Positions 25,501 to 33,711 are shown, counted from the first letter of the stretch. The stretch: DNA of 43,704 nucleotides from an uncultured Eubacteriales bacterium (GCA_900545135.1 UQXL01000020.1:1-43704), one strand, 5' to 3'. The notes: generated by a model not told the origin, from the letters alone. Made by a program: numbers and translations.

Positions 25501-28500
25501 CAAGAACTCACAGGTGATGGAAGCGTCGGGAGAAAATGAATATTTGCTTTCCGACGGAAACTACAGCTACACGCTGACCAGGTTCGGCTACGAAACCATA
25601 GAGGGCAGTTTTGAAATCTCCGGAACCGACAAGGAAATAAGCATACCGGCCATGACAGCCAAGCCTGTTCATAAGCTCAGCTTCTCGGTGACTCCGAGCG
25701 ACGCTTCTGTTACAGTAAAGCATCAGAGCCAGGGCATTATGGAAGCAGAGGGCGGCGTATATACTCTGCCTGAGGGCGAAACTTTCACATATACAGTATC
25801 AAAAGACGGCTATATAACATCATCGGGAAGCTTCAGCCTTACCGGCGACAGAGAGATTTCAATAGAGCTGGTCTATGCCGGCGAGCCGTGGGACGGAACA
25901 ACTATTTCCCAGCCTGAAACTGACGGCAGCGGCACATATCTCATAGGCAACGGCGAAGAGCTAGCATGGTTTGCAGAGAAAGCCGGTGAGCACTCTTCCA
26001 TCAATGGAAAGCTAACCGCCAATATCAACCTAAGCAATAAGACATGGGAGGGCTTCGGCGAGTATGACTACAATGACGCTTCCTCCGGCTTCAATGGAAT
26101 ACTGGACGGCGACGGATATACCATAAACGGCCTTTCCGGCGACGGGGGACTTGTGTACTGCCTCGGCCCTGACGGAAAAATCACGAACCTGACTATTGCA
26201 GGAGAGATAAGCGGAATCTCCAATATAGGAGGAATAGCTGACACGGCTAAGGGAACCATCGAAAACTGTTATTTCAGCGGAGTCATCTCCAACTCCAGCG
26301 GCAGCGGAAGCACAGGAGGAATCGCCGGAAGAGCTATGAGCGGCAGTATAATAAGAAGCTGCGCCAGCTCTGCCGATGTTAACAATACTTATGCCTACTA
26401 CAATTCATCGCTCAACGTCGGCGGCATAGCAGGATACGCTTACGGAATCGTTGACAGCTGCTATTTTACGGGGGAGATAACGGCCAGAGAAGACAGGACG
26501 AACAGGTATATAGGAGGCATAGCGGGACAGCTGTACTCCGGCGGAGAGATTAGGAACTGTTACAGCATAGGAACGGTCGGCGGTCCTGAAGACGGCATAG
26601 GAGCCATAGCCGGAGGAAATCAGGGAACTGTTTCCAATACGTATTTCATTTCCGGGACAGGATTGAAGTCAGTTGCAGAAAACAGCGGCACAAACGGCGC
26701 TAAAGAAGTTGATTCCGCTGCGATGAAAACAGGAAGATTTGCATATGACTTGGGAGAAAATTTCAATCAGGACACGGATAACATCAACCAGGGATATCCT
26801 GTATTAAAGTGGCAGGGAGGTTCGGAGCCGGAGGTTCCGGAATTCGAGCAGAATATAGCATCAGACATGGCAGCTCTTTTCATGAAAGATATGGACAGAG
26901 CAAAGGAACTGGCTGCGGAAAAACTCCTTGTCGACATCGAAGTTGAAAAGGCAGGAGGCCTTGATTATTATCGCCAGTGGTTCGGTGAAGACCTGACCAT
27001 GGAGGAAATATACAGAAGATGCGGTATAGATATTGACGATGACGGAACTATGAGCCCGGACAATGAGAACAAGTATCAGCTGAAAAAGCAGGCTGAACTT
27101 CTGCTTCCTGAAGAGGGAGAGCATGGGACAGAAATTTCATGGTCCTCAAGCGACGAGGATATAATAGATCCCGGGACTGGAATGGTGAGCCTGCCGCAGT
27201 CAGGCAAGGCGGAAGTGAAGCTGACAGCAGCCGTATCCATGGGAGGATATTCAGGCAAGAGGGAATTCCACTTCGTCGTATGGTCACAGGAAGCCATAAA
27301 CGACCAGACGCTTTCCGAGATAAAAGCAGAAGCAGAAAAGACGGGTACTTTCATCCAGCCTATGCAGATGTACGGACAGTCAAATGTAAAACAGGCCATG
27401 GAACAGTATCTGGGAAGAAATGGCTTCGACGACATATCAGTGGAACTCCTTGATTCCGGACGTAAAGTGACTCCTGTCGATAATAAGACATATATAGACG
27501 AAAGGGGAAATATAGAATATTTTAAGGGAACAGGAACAGGCTACGGAACTACTTACGCGATCTACGACGACGTGACTTTCAGACTCACGCTGGACGGCAG
27601 GCAGACTGAGGTGAAAGTGCGGGTACACATAGGATGGGATTTTGACTATGTAGAAGAGCTTCTGGATGCGGCCATGGAAAAGGTCACCTGGGATACAATA
27701 AAAGGATCCAATGACAACGCTTCTTCCGAGCAGGAAATCGGCGGCTGGACGCATACGGTGGTGGAGGGAAAGGTCACAGGAGATCTTACGCTGCCTTACG
27801 CGCTCAAAGACTGTACCTATGCGGAAATCAAGTGGTCTTCCAAGGATTCAGACGCGCTCTACGTTACCGACAACAACGACGGATATACTTATACGGCTAC
27901 TTTAGAAAGACCGGCCCTGGGAATGGAGGACAATGATTTCGTCCTCAAAGGCGCCGCCGTATTCAAATTCTGGGATGACTATACGATTTCCGAGATGACG
28001 TCCCTCAATGGCTATCAGGACCCTGTGGAGAGCTTCAAGCTGTTCGATCTGAGCGTACCTGCCAACGACAGCGACCAGTCGGAGGAGATAAGCAAGGCTC
28101 TGGAAAAATACCCTGAGCTTATCAGAGACTTTGTCGATAAACAGCAGCAAGTAGATCTGAACGCTGTGACGCAAGACATACAAATGCCTATTCCGTCAGC
28201 TCTGGAGGACGCCGGCATAATGACCGACAGATATTATCAAAAGGTGACCATGACCAGCGATAATAAGGACGTACTCGACTTTAACGGCTATCACGGCGTG
28301 GTATACCGGCCGCTGCCGGGAGAAGAAGACGTGCAGGTGAATTACACCGTCACCATATCCGACAGGCGCAACAACGCCACTCTGGGCGAAAAGACCTTTA
28401 CCATGACGGTAAAAGCGATGGAGCAGACTGAAATCGATCAGGCAGCTTTATGGATGAACAAAATCTGTACCGAAGAAGTTTACTGGAACGGCATAAAAGG

Positions 28501-30598
28501 CAGCAACAGCGCTAAAGATAACGTAACAGGAGACCTCAAGCCTTTCGCCGAAATTCTGAATAACAACGGCTCTGTTGAATATGTAAGAGGAGCCATAAAC
28601 CTGACCTTTGGCGGAGCAGAGGTAGACGACCTGCCGGGATACGACCCTATGAATTCACAACCATGGAGAGAATTCCGCTCCAGCAGAGAAACGGTAATTT
28701 CTTCAGAAAATCTTCTCGTACAGAAGCCGGAATATAACACCGATGTAACTATAGACAGCGTGCTTACGCATAATGAATACGGCAAATATTGGGAAAAATT
28801 CAGTCAGGACAGCAGATACGCCCAGTTTGAGCAGTTCTACAAGAGACCTGTATCCGTGACGGTTACCGTTAAAGGCGTAAACGATATGGCAGACCCCGAC
28901 GCGGAAGATCCTGTAAAAGTGACCGTCAGCGTCAAGGGAAACGGTTATGAGGGCTTTGCCGATATAAACAGCTACTCATATTCTTCGATTGTTTCAGATG
29001 ATAAAACCGCCTGGGACGCTCTCGAAGCATGCCTCATAGCCAACGGATATAAGATAAAGGGAAGCGGTTCATATATCAGCGCTGTAACTGACGTAAACAA
29101 TGTGACGCTTGAAGAAGTGGAGCACGGCCCGTACAGCGGCTGGCTTTACACGGTCAACGGCAAAATGCCGGATAAAATGCTGAATCAGACTTATCTCAAA
29201 GACGGAGATGTGATAGATTTCTATTATTCAGACGGAAAAACCGTTGAAAATGAGCTTGCCGCGGAAGAAGTAGAAAAACTCATAGAAGCGCTGCCTGCAC
29301 TGGAAGACATAACCCCCGCCCACGAGCAGCAGGTGATAGAAGCGCGCGACGCATACAATTCTCTGAGCAGCGAACAGAAAAATCTCATTTCCGAGGAAAA
29401 CAAAGAAAGACTGAAAAAAGCGGAAGACAAGATTGCAAGCTTGAAACAAGAGATAATCGCCAGCTTTGAGGACGCATACAAAGCCACCGGAGACTATTTG
29501 CAGTCTGCCATAAAAGGAAAGGAAATGCCGGGCATTGAATGGGCAGTCCTAGGACTTGCAAGGGCGGAAAGAGAAGCAGATTTCGACAAAGAAGCATATT
29601 ATCAAAATCTGGTAAAAGCACTGAAAGAAAACGGCTCAGCCAAGCTCAGCAATACCAAGTCGACAGAAAATTCCAGGACGGTGCTGGCCCTGACTGCGAT
29701 AGGCAAGGACGTAAAAAACGTCGCCGGATATAATCTGCTCGAGCCGCTGGCAGACCTTGATTATCTGCAGAAACAGGGAATCAACGGACCTATATGGGCT
29801 TTGATCGCCTTTGATTCCCACGATTATGAGATTCCAAAGACGACCGGCGGAACTCAGGTCACCAGAGAAAACCTTATAGAGACTATCCTGAACGCCCAGC
29901 TTGCAAACGGCGGCTTCGCTCTGACGGGAGAGGAAGCGGACGCTGATATGACAGCTATGGCAATCCAGGCCTTAGCTCCGTATTACGATTCTGATAAAGC
30001 TGTTAAAGACGCTGTGGATAAAGCTTTGAGCTGCCTGTCAGCAATCCAGAACAACGACGGAAGTTTCTCCAGCAAGGACATTAACGGCGTATACGTGACA
30101 AATGCTGAATCCTGCGCGCAGGTGATAACGGCGCTCACAGCACTGAAAATTGACCCGGCGAAAGACGCGAGATTCATCAAAAACGGACATACTGTTATCG
30201 AAGCTTTGCTGGGATTCTACGTTGAAGGCGGCGGCTTTGCGCATGAACACGGCGGAGAACTGGACGATATAGCTACGGAGCAGTCTTATTACAGCCTTGT
30301 ATCCTACAGCAGATTTTTAAGCGGAAAGACGACGCTGTACGATATGAGCGATGTGAAGATCACACAGACGACTGAAACCGGCGACAATAATGGTCAGTCG
30401 GGCGGCGATGAATCAGGAGGCGGAGGAAACAATTCAACGAATACTGCAACGCAAGAAGATGGAAAGACGGGCAGCTCATCCTCGCCTGAAAAAACAGGAG
30501 ATGCTAACCTGCTCCTGCTTTGGATTATCACAGCTGCATCAGGCGCGACAGGAGCTGTACTCCTAAAAAAGAGAAAGAAGAGTGATAAAGCCGCATAG
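22529..30598 (+). CDS. Giant wall-anchored surface protein with transcobalamin-like C-terminal domains
   Basis: This 2689-residue exported protein has a signal peptide cleaved after AFA (residue 31). Regions in order: GLUG-type beta-helix repeats (~60-325), PEGA-like and bacterial Ig-like (Big) modules (~325-545), two tandem copies of a beta-sandwich plus PEGA unit (~548-750 and ~834-1080), a second GLUG region (~1138-1385), atrophied Ig-like modules (~1438-2115), a DUF4430 domain (~2131-2231, AWDALEACLIANGY, WLYTVNGKMPDK), a FIVAR-like coiled stretch, and an alpha/alpha barrel of prenyltransferase/transcobalamin type (~2311-2610, repeated NGGFALTG, NDGSF, GGGFAHEHG). It ends with PEKTGD, a hydrophobic helix and KKRKK, a variant sortase signal. 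DUF4430 resembles the C-terminal domain of transcobalamin, and the barrel resembles its N-terminal domain. With a B12 riboswitch upstream, a cobalamin-capture role is inferred. Confidence 0.9.
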   Translation: MSTKVTAGKKILCFLLSLAMLVCMMPTMAFAQGEPAQSVRTAEEFAKMEPDGNYILEADITVEQSYEGFGGTFDGNGHTITLNIQASGKNAGLFKTLVGGAVVENLTLEGSLTADGKNNVGAVAGMANTYAGAITIRNCKNSADISGHKGVGGIVGICTGTNNSLIISGCANEGDVTGSNTQVGGIAGNLEGGHIIENCYNRGNVAGFNNYAGILGRGAKGVSLSNCYTTGQITAYGESTNSGQAVVGGGTSSGEPCTVRNVYALAGTADVLTYATGISVDSSSGFKSEEEMKDSSFAGILGSGFMADSGSYPILSWEIPKAKVDFDVSPEDAVITIGGAEYTGDSQVSLPAGEYDYTVSLAGYVSQQGNITVAEQDGSLTATPSQVSVTLEEDSQAWSTVTFSLKPENMDFEVKDGEKTVEPVQENTYKLLRNHEYNYDASAEGHGSLKGVFSFSAETESKEISLKKITGIQIQGEYKTQYYVGDTLDTTGIELLVSYEDSSSETVSEGFEINGFDSSQPADNQTLTVEYNGVTATYDVTIEEKPFPSSVFNALAGKATVEYQSNSSFTGIAGEEFVDDDDEGALKSNSCGMANSEVIVKIKFNDSVENARLSFDYRVEGEGSYTVYDGLRINGGNKIGTTTGYVTHQMSVKGGDEVTLSYEKDPSGDSGADCVWLKNFKLEELHSLTFDTASDAQISLTDSEGKTVSPSDDGVYVVSDGSYSYTITKFGYETASGTVTVDGQNLTQKVELVELQKYDVQFNTALPDGAESGDCEYIITCGNSIIYQGSEASLSLPAETYQYVINHPLCESAGGEFIIDTAGVEIENTLVRKTVFEDFFEDIKEIVSASNNQNGEAAATYGFEPAKDGEDKVLASNNKGVKSSTAAMTMELRKNSIIKFKYKVSTEASYDKLIISLNGKELKTESGVVDWQDFELTAEQGDKITIKYTKDSSGDRNDDTVYLKDFRAEAVYKASFTMSGDGSEAQLTVKDKNSQVMEASGENEYLLSDGNYSYTLTRFGYETIEGSFEISGTDKEISIPAMTAKPVHKLSFSVTPSDASVTVKHQSQGIMEAEGGVYTLPEGETFTYTVSKDGYITSSGSFSLTGDREISIELVYAGEPWDGTTISQPETDGSGTYLIGNGEELAWFAEKAGEHSSINGKLTANINLSNKTWEGFGEYDYNDASSGFNGILDGDGYTINGLSGDGGLVYCLGPDGKITNLTIAGEISGISNIGGIADTAKGTIENCYFSGVISNSSGSGSTGGIAGRAMSGSIIRSCASSADVNNTYAYYNSSLNVGGIAGYAYGIVDSCYFTGEITAREDRTNRYIGGIAGQLYSGGEIRNCYSIGTVGGPEDGIGAIAGGNQGTVSNTYFISGTGLKSVAENSGTNGAKEVDSAAMKTGRFAYDLGENFNQDTDNINQGYPVLKWQGGSEPEVPEFEQNIASDMAALFMKDMDRAKELAAEKLLVDIEVEKAGGLDYYRQWFGEDLTMEEIYRRCGIDIDDDGTMSPDNENKYQLKKQAELLLPEEGEHGTEISWSSSDEDIIDPGTGMVSLPQSGKAEVKLTAAVSMGGYSGKREFHFVVWSQEAINDQTLSEIKAEAEKTGTFIQPMQMYGQSNVKQAMEQYLGRNGFDDISVELLDSGRKVTPVDNKTYIDERGNIEYFKGTGTGYGTTYAIYDDVTFRLTLDGRQTEVKVRVHIGWDFDYVEELLDAAMEKVTWDTIKGSNDNASSEQEIGGWTHTVVEGKVTGDLTLPYALKDCTYAEIKWSSKDSDALYVTDNNDGYTYTATLERPALGMEDNDFVLKGAAVFKFWDDYTISEMTSLNGYQDPVESFKLFDLSVPANDSDQSEEISKALEKYPELIRDFVDKQQQVDLNAVTQDIQMPIPSALEDAGIMTDRYYQKVTMTSDNKDVLDFNGYHGVVYRPLPGEEDVQVNYTVTISDRRNNATLGEKTFTMTVKAMEQTEIDQAALWMNKICTEEVYWNGIKGSNSAKDNVTGDLKPFAEILNNNGSVEYVRGAINLTFGGAEVDDLPGYDPMNSQPWREFRSSRETVISSENLLVQKPEYNTDVTIDSVLTHNEYGKYWEKFSQDSRYAQFEQFYKRPVSVTVTVKGVNDMADPDAEDPVKVTVSVKGNGYEGFADINSYSYSSIVSDDKTAWDALEACLIANGYKIKGSGSYISAVTDVNNVTLEEVEHGPYSGWLYTVNGKMPDKMLNQTYLKDGDVIDFYYSDGKTVENELAAEEVEKLIEALPALEDITPAHEQQVIEARDAYNSLSSEQKNLISEENKERLKKAEDKIASLKQEIIASFEDAYKATGDYLQSAIKGKEMPGIEWAVLGLARAEREADFDKEAYYQNLVKALKENGSAKLSNTKSTENSRTVLALTAIGKDVKNVAGYNLLEPLADLDYLQKQGINGPIWALIAFDSHDYEIPKTTGGTQVTRENLIETILNAQLANGGFALTGEEADADMTAMAIQALAPYYDSDKAVKDAVDKALSCLSAIQNNDGSFSSKDINGVYVTNAESCAQVITALTALKIDPAKDARFIKNGHTVIEALLGFYVEGGGFAHEHGGELDDIATEQSYYSLVSYSRFLSGKTTLYDMSDVKITQTTETGDNNGQSGGDESGGGGNNSTNTATQEDGKTGSSSSPEKTGDANLLLLWIITAASGATGAVLLKKRKKSDKAA

Positions 30599-30927
30599 GC
30601 GTATAACGACCATCGGCGACATGGAGCGCCCGCAGTAACCGATAACGGAGACCAGTGACAGTGACTGGCGGCAGAGACCGTCGCCGGCAGAAAACACCGC
30701 TGCGAACAACCAATAAAGAATAAGGGCGAATATCAGCAGCCGTATTCGCGGATGCAAAAAGGGCTGCTGCAAAACAGATGATTGGCCATCTGCTGAGCGG
30801 CAGCTCTATTGTATGCAGGATGGCGAGCGTATGTGAGCCATCCGCCCCGGCGGAGCAAAGCGCCTTGCCACCAGTTTCTATGCCGCCAGCCCTCTGCCCC
30901 GGAGGAACGGCACTTTAAACGCAATCG
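30599..30927. other. Gene-free stretch after the surface-protein gene
   Basis: Moderately GC-rich sequence with several hairpins, including CCAGT-N7-ACTGG near 30652. I see no gene with a ribosome site. No strong + strand terminator was found for the surface-protein gene besides the hairpin at 30761-30806. Confidence 0.5.
30756..30806 (-). terminator. Two-tier hairpin with minus-strand T run
   Basis: GGGCTGCTGC (30761-30770) pairs with GCGGCAGCTC (30797-30806) through two wobbles, enclosing a CAGATG/CATCTG hairpin. On the minus strand it is followed by five T. It may also stop + strand transcripts from the surface-protein gene, though the + side tail is poor. Confidence 0.55.
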
Positions 30928-31018
30928 TATCCAAAATTCGGAAAATGGTATCCATTTTCCACGAAAACACCGATATTGGATACCGTGGTATCCAATATCG
31001 CAAAAAACGTATCCATTT
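30928..31018. repeat. Right copy of the palindromic repeat block, with an extra dyad
   Basis: 30928-30984 matches the left block (21906-21962) at about 52 of 57 positions. It continues with CGATATTGGATACC-GT and its reverse complement, a perfect 14-bp stem (30971-31000), and a further GTATCCATTTTCC copy. The recurring core is GGATACC/GGTATCC. Confidence 0.9.
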
Positions 31019-31039
31019 TCCACGATTTTAGCAAATTTG

Positions 31040-31111
31040 GATACCGTCGCCGGGCTGGATACCGTCGCCGGGCTGGGTGCTGCCGCCGGGCTGGGTGCTT
31101 CCGCCGAGGAT
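31040..31111. repeat. 18-bp tandem repeats right of the surface-protein gene
   Basis: Two identical units GATACCGTCGCCGGGCTG at 31040-31057 and 31058-31075, then two diverged units. They are related to the left array at 21974-22062. Confidence 0.92.
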
Positions 31112-31431
31112 TTTGCCGCTTCTAGGAGGCCGAACGGGGACTCAAAACCAGGGACTTCGAACTTGGAAAATTTTCAGAACCCGGGGGACCGCACACCGAG
31201 GGATTTCCACGCGCCGGGAGCTGCGCCGAGGTACCTACTCCTAATTGGAGGGATATTCGTATGAGTTAGCTTTCTCAGTCGAAAGGGATATGCGCAGAAG
31301 CATTTACTCCACGTCGGGGGATTGATTTCTTAGCGACCGTGGGAGCCGCGCTCTGAGGCACCATCTCTAAAGCGGGAAAGGGTATACGATCACATTCGCC
31401 AAAACTAGTGGAGTTTCGACCTTTTATGTCA
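31112..31431. other. Gene-free stretch before spoIIAA
   Basis: About 320 bases with no convincing gene, promoter or known RNA. It may hold regulatory sites of the sporulation operon. I see no clear sigma-H type motif. Confidence 0.45.
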
Positions 31432-31460
31432 AAGACAAGCCGCAGGCAGAGGAGTATAAT
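31432..31460 (+). promoter_or_regulatory. Candidate promoter of the spoIIA operon
   Basis: AAGACA (31432-31437) and TATAAT (31455-31460) with a 17-bp spacer lie 35 bases before the start. In Bacillus this operon is transcribed by sigma-H; I could not recognise that consensus here. Confidence 0.5.
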
Positions 31461-31495
31461 ATAATTGCCAAAATAATACGGGAGGAGATGCACAG

Positions 31496-31849
31496 GTGGA
31501 GATTATTTTTGACATAATGGGAAGCACTTTGGTAGCGGAGCTTTTCGGAGAATTGGACCATCATGCGGCAGAGACGGCAAGGGAGAAAGTCGACGAGACG
31601 CTGGATAACTATGGGGTGAACAATTTGGTGCTCGATTTTTCCAACGTGTCCTTCATGGACAGTTCAGGCATAGGCATGGTGCTGGGACGATACAGAAAGA
31701 TGGGGGAAACGGACGGAAAAGTGGCCATAGCCTCATGTTCAAAGACCATAAGAAATATACTCAATATGGCGGGAGTGTTCTCCGTCATAGATTATTATGA
31801 TACAAAAGAAGAAGCCGTGGCCGGACTCGGCAGAAAGGAAGTTTCATAA
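31496..31849 (+). CDS. spoIIAA: Anti-sigma-F factor antagonist SpoIIAA
   Basis: This 117-residue STAS-domain protein frees sigma-F by binding its inhibitor SpoIIAB in the forespore. The phosphorylation site lies in SFMDSSGIGMVLGRY (Ser56/Ser57). Length and the LVLDFSNV strand before it are typical. It starts with GTG, 8 bases after GGAGGAG (31481-31487); the nearby ATG at 31488 is out of frame. Its TAA stop overlaps the next ATG by one base, so SpoIIAA and SpoIIAB are made in step. Gene order AA-AB-sigF supports the assignment. Confidence 0.95.
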   Translation: MEIIFDIMGSTLVAELFGELDHHAAETAREKVDETLDNYGVNNLVLDFSNVSFMDSSGIGMVLGRYRKMGETDGKVAIASCSKTIRNILNMAGVFSVIDYYDTKEEAVAGLGRKEVS

Positions 31850-32298
31850 TGAGCAGAGAACTTAAAGTACAGCTGGAAGGAATTTTGGAAAATCAATCAC
31901 TGGCGCGGGCCATAGCCGCGGCCTATGCAGCCGAGATGGATCCCACGGTGGACGAGCTTACGGAAATAAAGACGGCCGTATCTGAAGCTTTCAGCAACGC
32001 CGCCCTTCACGGCTATGGCGGAAACGAAGACGAAAAGGTGAAAAAGCCTGTTTACATGGAGTTTTCACAGATCGCGCCGGAGACTTTGATGATAAAGGTG
32101 GCAGACGAGGGCACTGGCATAGAGGATATAGCAAAAGCTATGGAGCCGATGTTTACGACAGATACGGACAGAAATAGGTCGGGGATGGGCTTTACCGTCA
32201 TGGAAAGCTTTACCGACAAGCTGAAAGTGGATTCAAAGCCGGGGGAAGGAACCACCGTCACGATGATAAAGAAGTTGGATACATATTATGGATTCTAA
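31849..32298 (+). CDS. spoIIAB: Anti-sigma-F factor / serine kinase SpoIIAB
   Basis: This 149-residue GHKL-fold protein binds sigma-F and also phosphorylates SpoIIAA. The ATP-binding boxes are visible: EIKTAVSEAFSNAALHGYG (N box), VADEGTGIED (G1) and TDTDRNRSGMGFTVMESF (lid and G2). It overlaps spoIIAA by one base and sigF by 11 bases, which indicates strong translational coupling. Length fits the family. Confidence 0.96.
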   Translation: MSRELKVQLEGILENQSLARAIAAAYAAEMDPTVDELTEIKTAVSEAFSNAALHGYGGNEDEKVKKPVYMEFSQIAPETLMIKVADEGTGIEDIAKAMEPMFTTDTDRNRSGMGFTVMESFTDKLKVDSKPGEGTTVTMIKKLDTYYGF

Positions 32299-32947
32299 AA
32301 GAGAATCTTTTCTGGAAGAAATAGTCGCAGCAAATACAGGACTGGTCAAATCCGTGGCGCTGCGGCTTTCTTATGTATATAAGGAAGAACTTGAGGACCT
32401 TATCCAGATCGGATATATAGGTCTTTTAAAAGCCGCGGAAAGATTCGACCCCGGGAGAGGTAATAAGTTTTCCACTTACGCCGTCCCAATGATTGCCGGC
32501 GAAATCAAATCTCAGCTCAGGGACCAGGGCAGGATAAAGGTGAGCAGAAGCCTCAAAAGCGACAGTGCGGCCGTGAGAAAGGCAGAAGAAGCTTTCACTG
32601 CTAAACACGGCAGGTCCCCCAAGATTACCGAACTGTCAGCGGCCACAGGCCTTTCCGCGGAAAGAATAGTCGAAGCCTTGCAGGCCTACGACGCGATGAA
32701 AAACCTTGAAGATTACGAAAACGCCGCTCTCTGGACGGACGACGAGGAGAGGAATATAACCAGGATAGATTTGGACGCGGTTATAAACTCCCTCGAGCCG
32801 CGGGAGAAGCAGGTGATCATGCTCAGGTACTATAAGGACATGACCCAGCAGCAGGTGGCGGCGGTGATGGGCATATCGCAGGTGCAGGTATGCAGAATAG
32901 AAAAGAAGACTCTCAAGGCCATGGCCCGCGGCATGTCTCAGGAATGA
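32288..32947 (+). CDS. sigF: RNA polymerase sporulation sigma factor SigF
   Basis: This 219-residue sigma-70-family factor directs early forespore genes. Region 2 is visible as GLVKSVALRLSYVYKEELEDLIQIGYIGLLKAAERFDPGRG (in parts, residues ~14-60), with FSTYAVPMIAGEIK. Region 3 contains HGRSPKITELSAATGLS. Region 4 has LEPREKQVIMLRYYKDMTQQQVAAVMGISQ (residues ~165-195) and a helix-turn-helix. The start overlaps spoIIAB. The last four codons (MSQE-stop) are duplicated downstream by a tandem repeat. No spoVA genes follow, unlike in Bacillus. Confidence 0.95.
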   Translation: MDSKRESFLEEIVAANTGLVKSVALRLSYVYKEELEDLIQIGYIGLLKAAERFDPGRGNKFSTYAVPMIAGEIKSQLRDQGRIKVSRSLKSDSAAVRKAEEAFTAKHGRSPKITELSAATGLSAERIVEALQAYDAMKNLEDYENAALWTDDEERNITRIDLDAVINSLEPREKQVIMLRYYKDMTQQQVAAVMGISQVQVCRIEKKTLKAMARGMSQE

Positions 32948-33054
32948 GGACTGGGCTCGGGGCATGTCTCAGGAATGAGGACTGGGCTCGGGGCATGTCT
33001 CAGGAATGAGGACTGGGCTCGGGGAATGTCTCAAGAATGGGGAGTGGTTCGGGG
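32932..33054. repeat. 31-bp tandem repeats that begin in the last codons of sigF
   Basis: Three identical 31-bp copies (32932-32962, 32963-32993, 32994-33024) and one diverged copy (33025-33054). Each contains ATGTCTCAGGAATGA, the final MSQE-stop codons of sigF. The period of 31 shifts the frame, so only the first copy is read. Confidence 0.95.
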
Positions 33055-33182
33055 ATTTGAGCCTGAATTGTTTCTATTGTTTGGCTGTTCGGCAGTTTGA
33101 CTGTTTTGTTATTCGGCTGTTTCAACTGTTTAATCACATCTGTATTTCCGGTCGGCTCGCAAAACATTTTAAAAAGAAAAAA

Positions 33183-33240
33183 GAGGACGGCATTTTATCC
33201 ATGTCAGAATTTCGGATGAAAAGGCCGCCCTCGTTATTTT
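33183..33240. terminator. Bidirectional terminator after the spoIIA operon
   Basis: GAGGACGGCATTTTATCC (33183-33200) pairs with GGATGAAAAGGCCGCCCTC (33214-33232) with wobbles and a bulge. + strand: TTATTTTATT follows. Minus strand: TTTTTTCTTTTT follows. Confidence 0.75.
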
Positions 33241-33518
33241 ATTGCACGTCCAACAAGCATACTGCCGCAAAGTATAATACGGTCGCTGGATATGCATCCG
33301 CCAGACGTGCAGCCCTGAGTGCACATCCGCCGAGCGCGCAAGTCTTCGGACATACGGCCGCTGTATTCACAGCCGATGGGCGTGCTGCTGTATTTGCTGC
33401 TGGGCTTAGGGAAAAGAATAATATGGACTGCCGCAGGGGGGGAGAACAGAAGAATACGAATTGTTGCAGGGGACTGGATATTCGTTTCAGCAGTGAGGCT
33501 CGGAGGATAAAACGCCAT
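33234..33518 (-). CDS. Possible 94-residue Cys-containing protein
   Basis: A minus-strand frame (MAFYPPSLTAETNIQ...) whose TAA stop lies just before a strong minus-strand terminator. Codons look ordinary and the C-terminal third has several Cys (MCTQGCTSGGC). Against it: no clear ribosome site, no family I recognise, and an overlapping alternative minus frame (33239-33625). It could be a small sporulation-associated gene or an RNA with a terminator. Confidence 0.25.
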   Translation of the reverse strand: MAFYPPSLTAETNIQSPATIRILLFSPPAAVHIILFPKPSSKYSSTPIGCEYSGRMSEDLRARRMCTQGCTSGGCISSDRIILCGSMLVGRAIK

Positions 33519-33610
33519 GTTTTTACCGGGAAAACATCACAAAACTCCCATATTATCTCAGTACAGCCAAAAGAAATGTCCAAAATAAAAAAGAATCCGC
33601 ACAAAATATG

Positions 33611-33639
33611 TTGCACTTTTGACAAAAAAATGTTTTAAT
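33611..33639 (+). promoter_or_regulatory. Candidate promoter of bcd-etfBA
   Basis: TTGCAC (33611-33616) and TTTAAT (33634-33639) with a 17-bp spacer. A stronger-looking TTGACA at 33619 has no -10 at a proper distance. No clear Rex-type operator was seen. Confidence 0.4.
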
Positions 33640-33711
33640 AAAAGTGGTATGTTAAAAATGCGGATACTGTCCGTAATGGACCCGTTATTAATAATCTAAG
33701 GAGGCATTTAA

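Larger units (their letters stand above)
33055..33711. other. Intergenic region between sigF and bcd
   Basis: Starts with a T-rich stretch of repeated CTGTTT-like words (33065-33135), then a bidirectional hairpin, a GC-richer block with possible minus-strand frames, and finally an A/T-rich segment with a candidate bcd promoter. The + strand open frame at 33006-33638 has no ribosome site and unusual composition. Confidence 0.5.

Noticed and set aside
33006..33638. 210-codon + strand open frame after sigF
   Set aside because: It begins inside the 31-bp repeats, has no ribosome site, crosses a bidirectional terminator and has odd composition.
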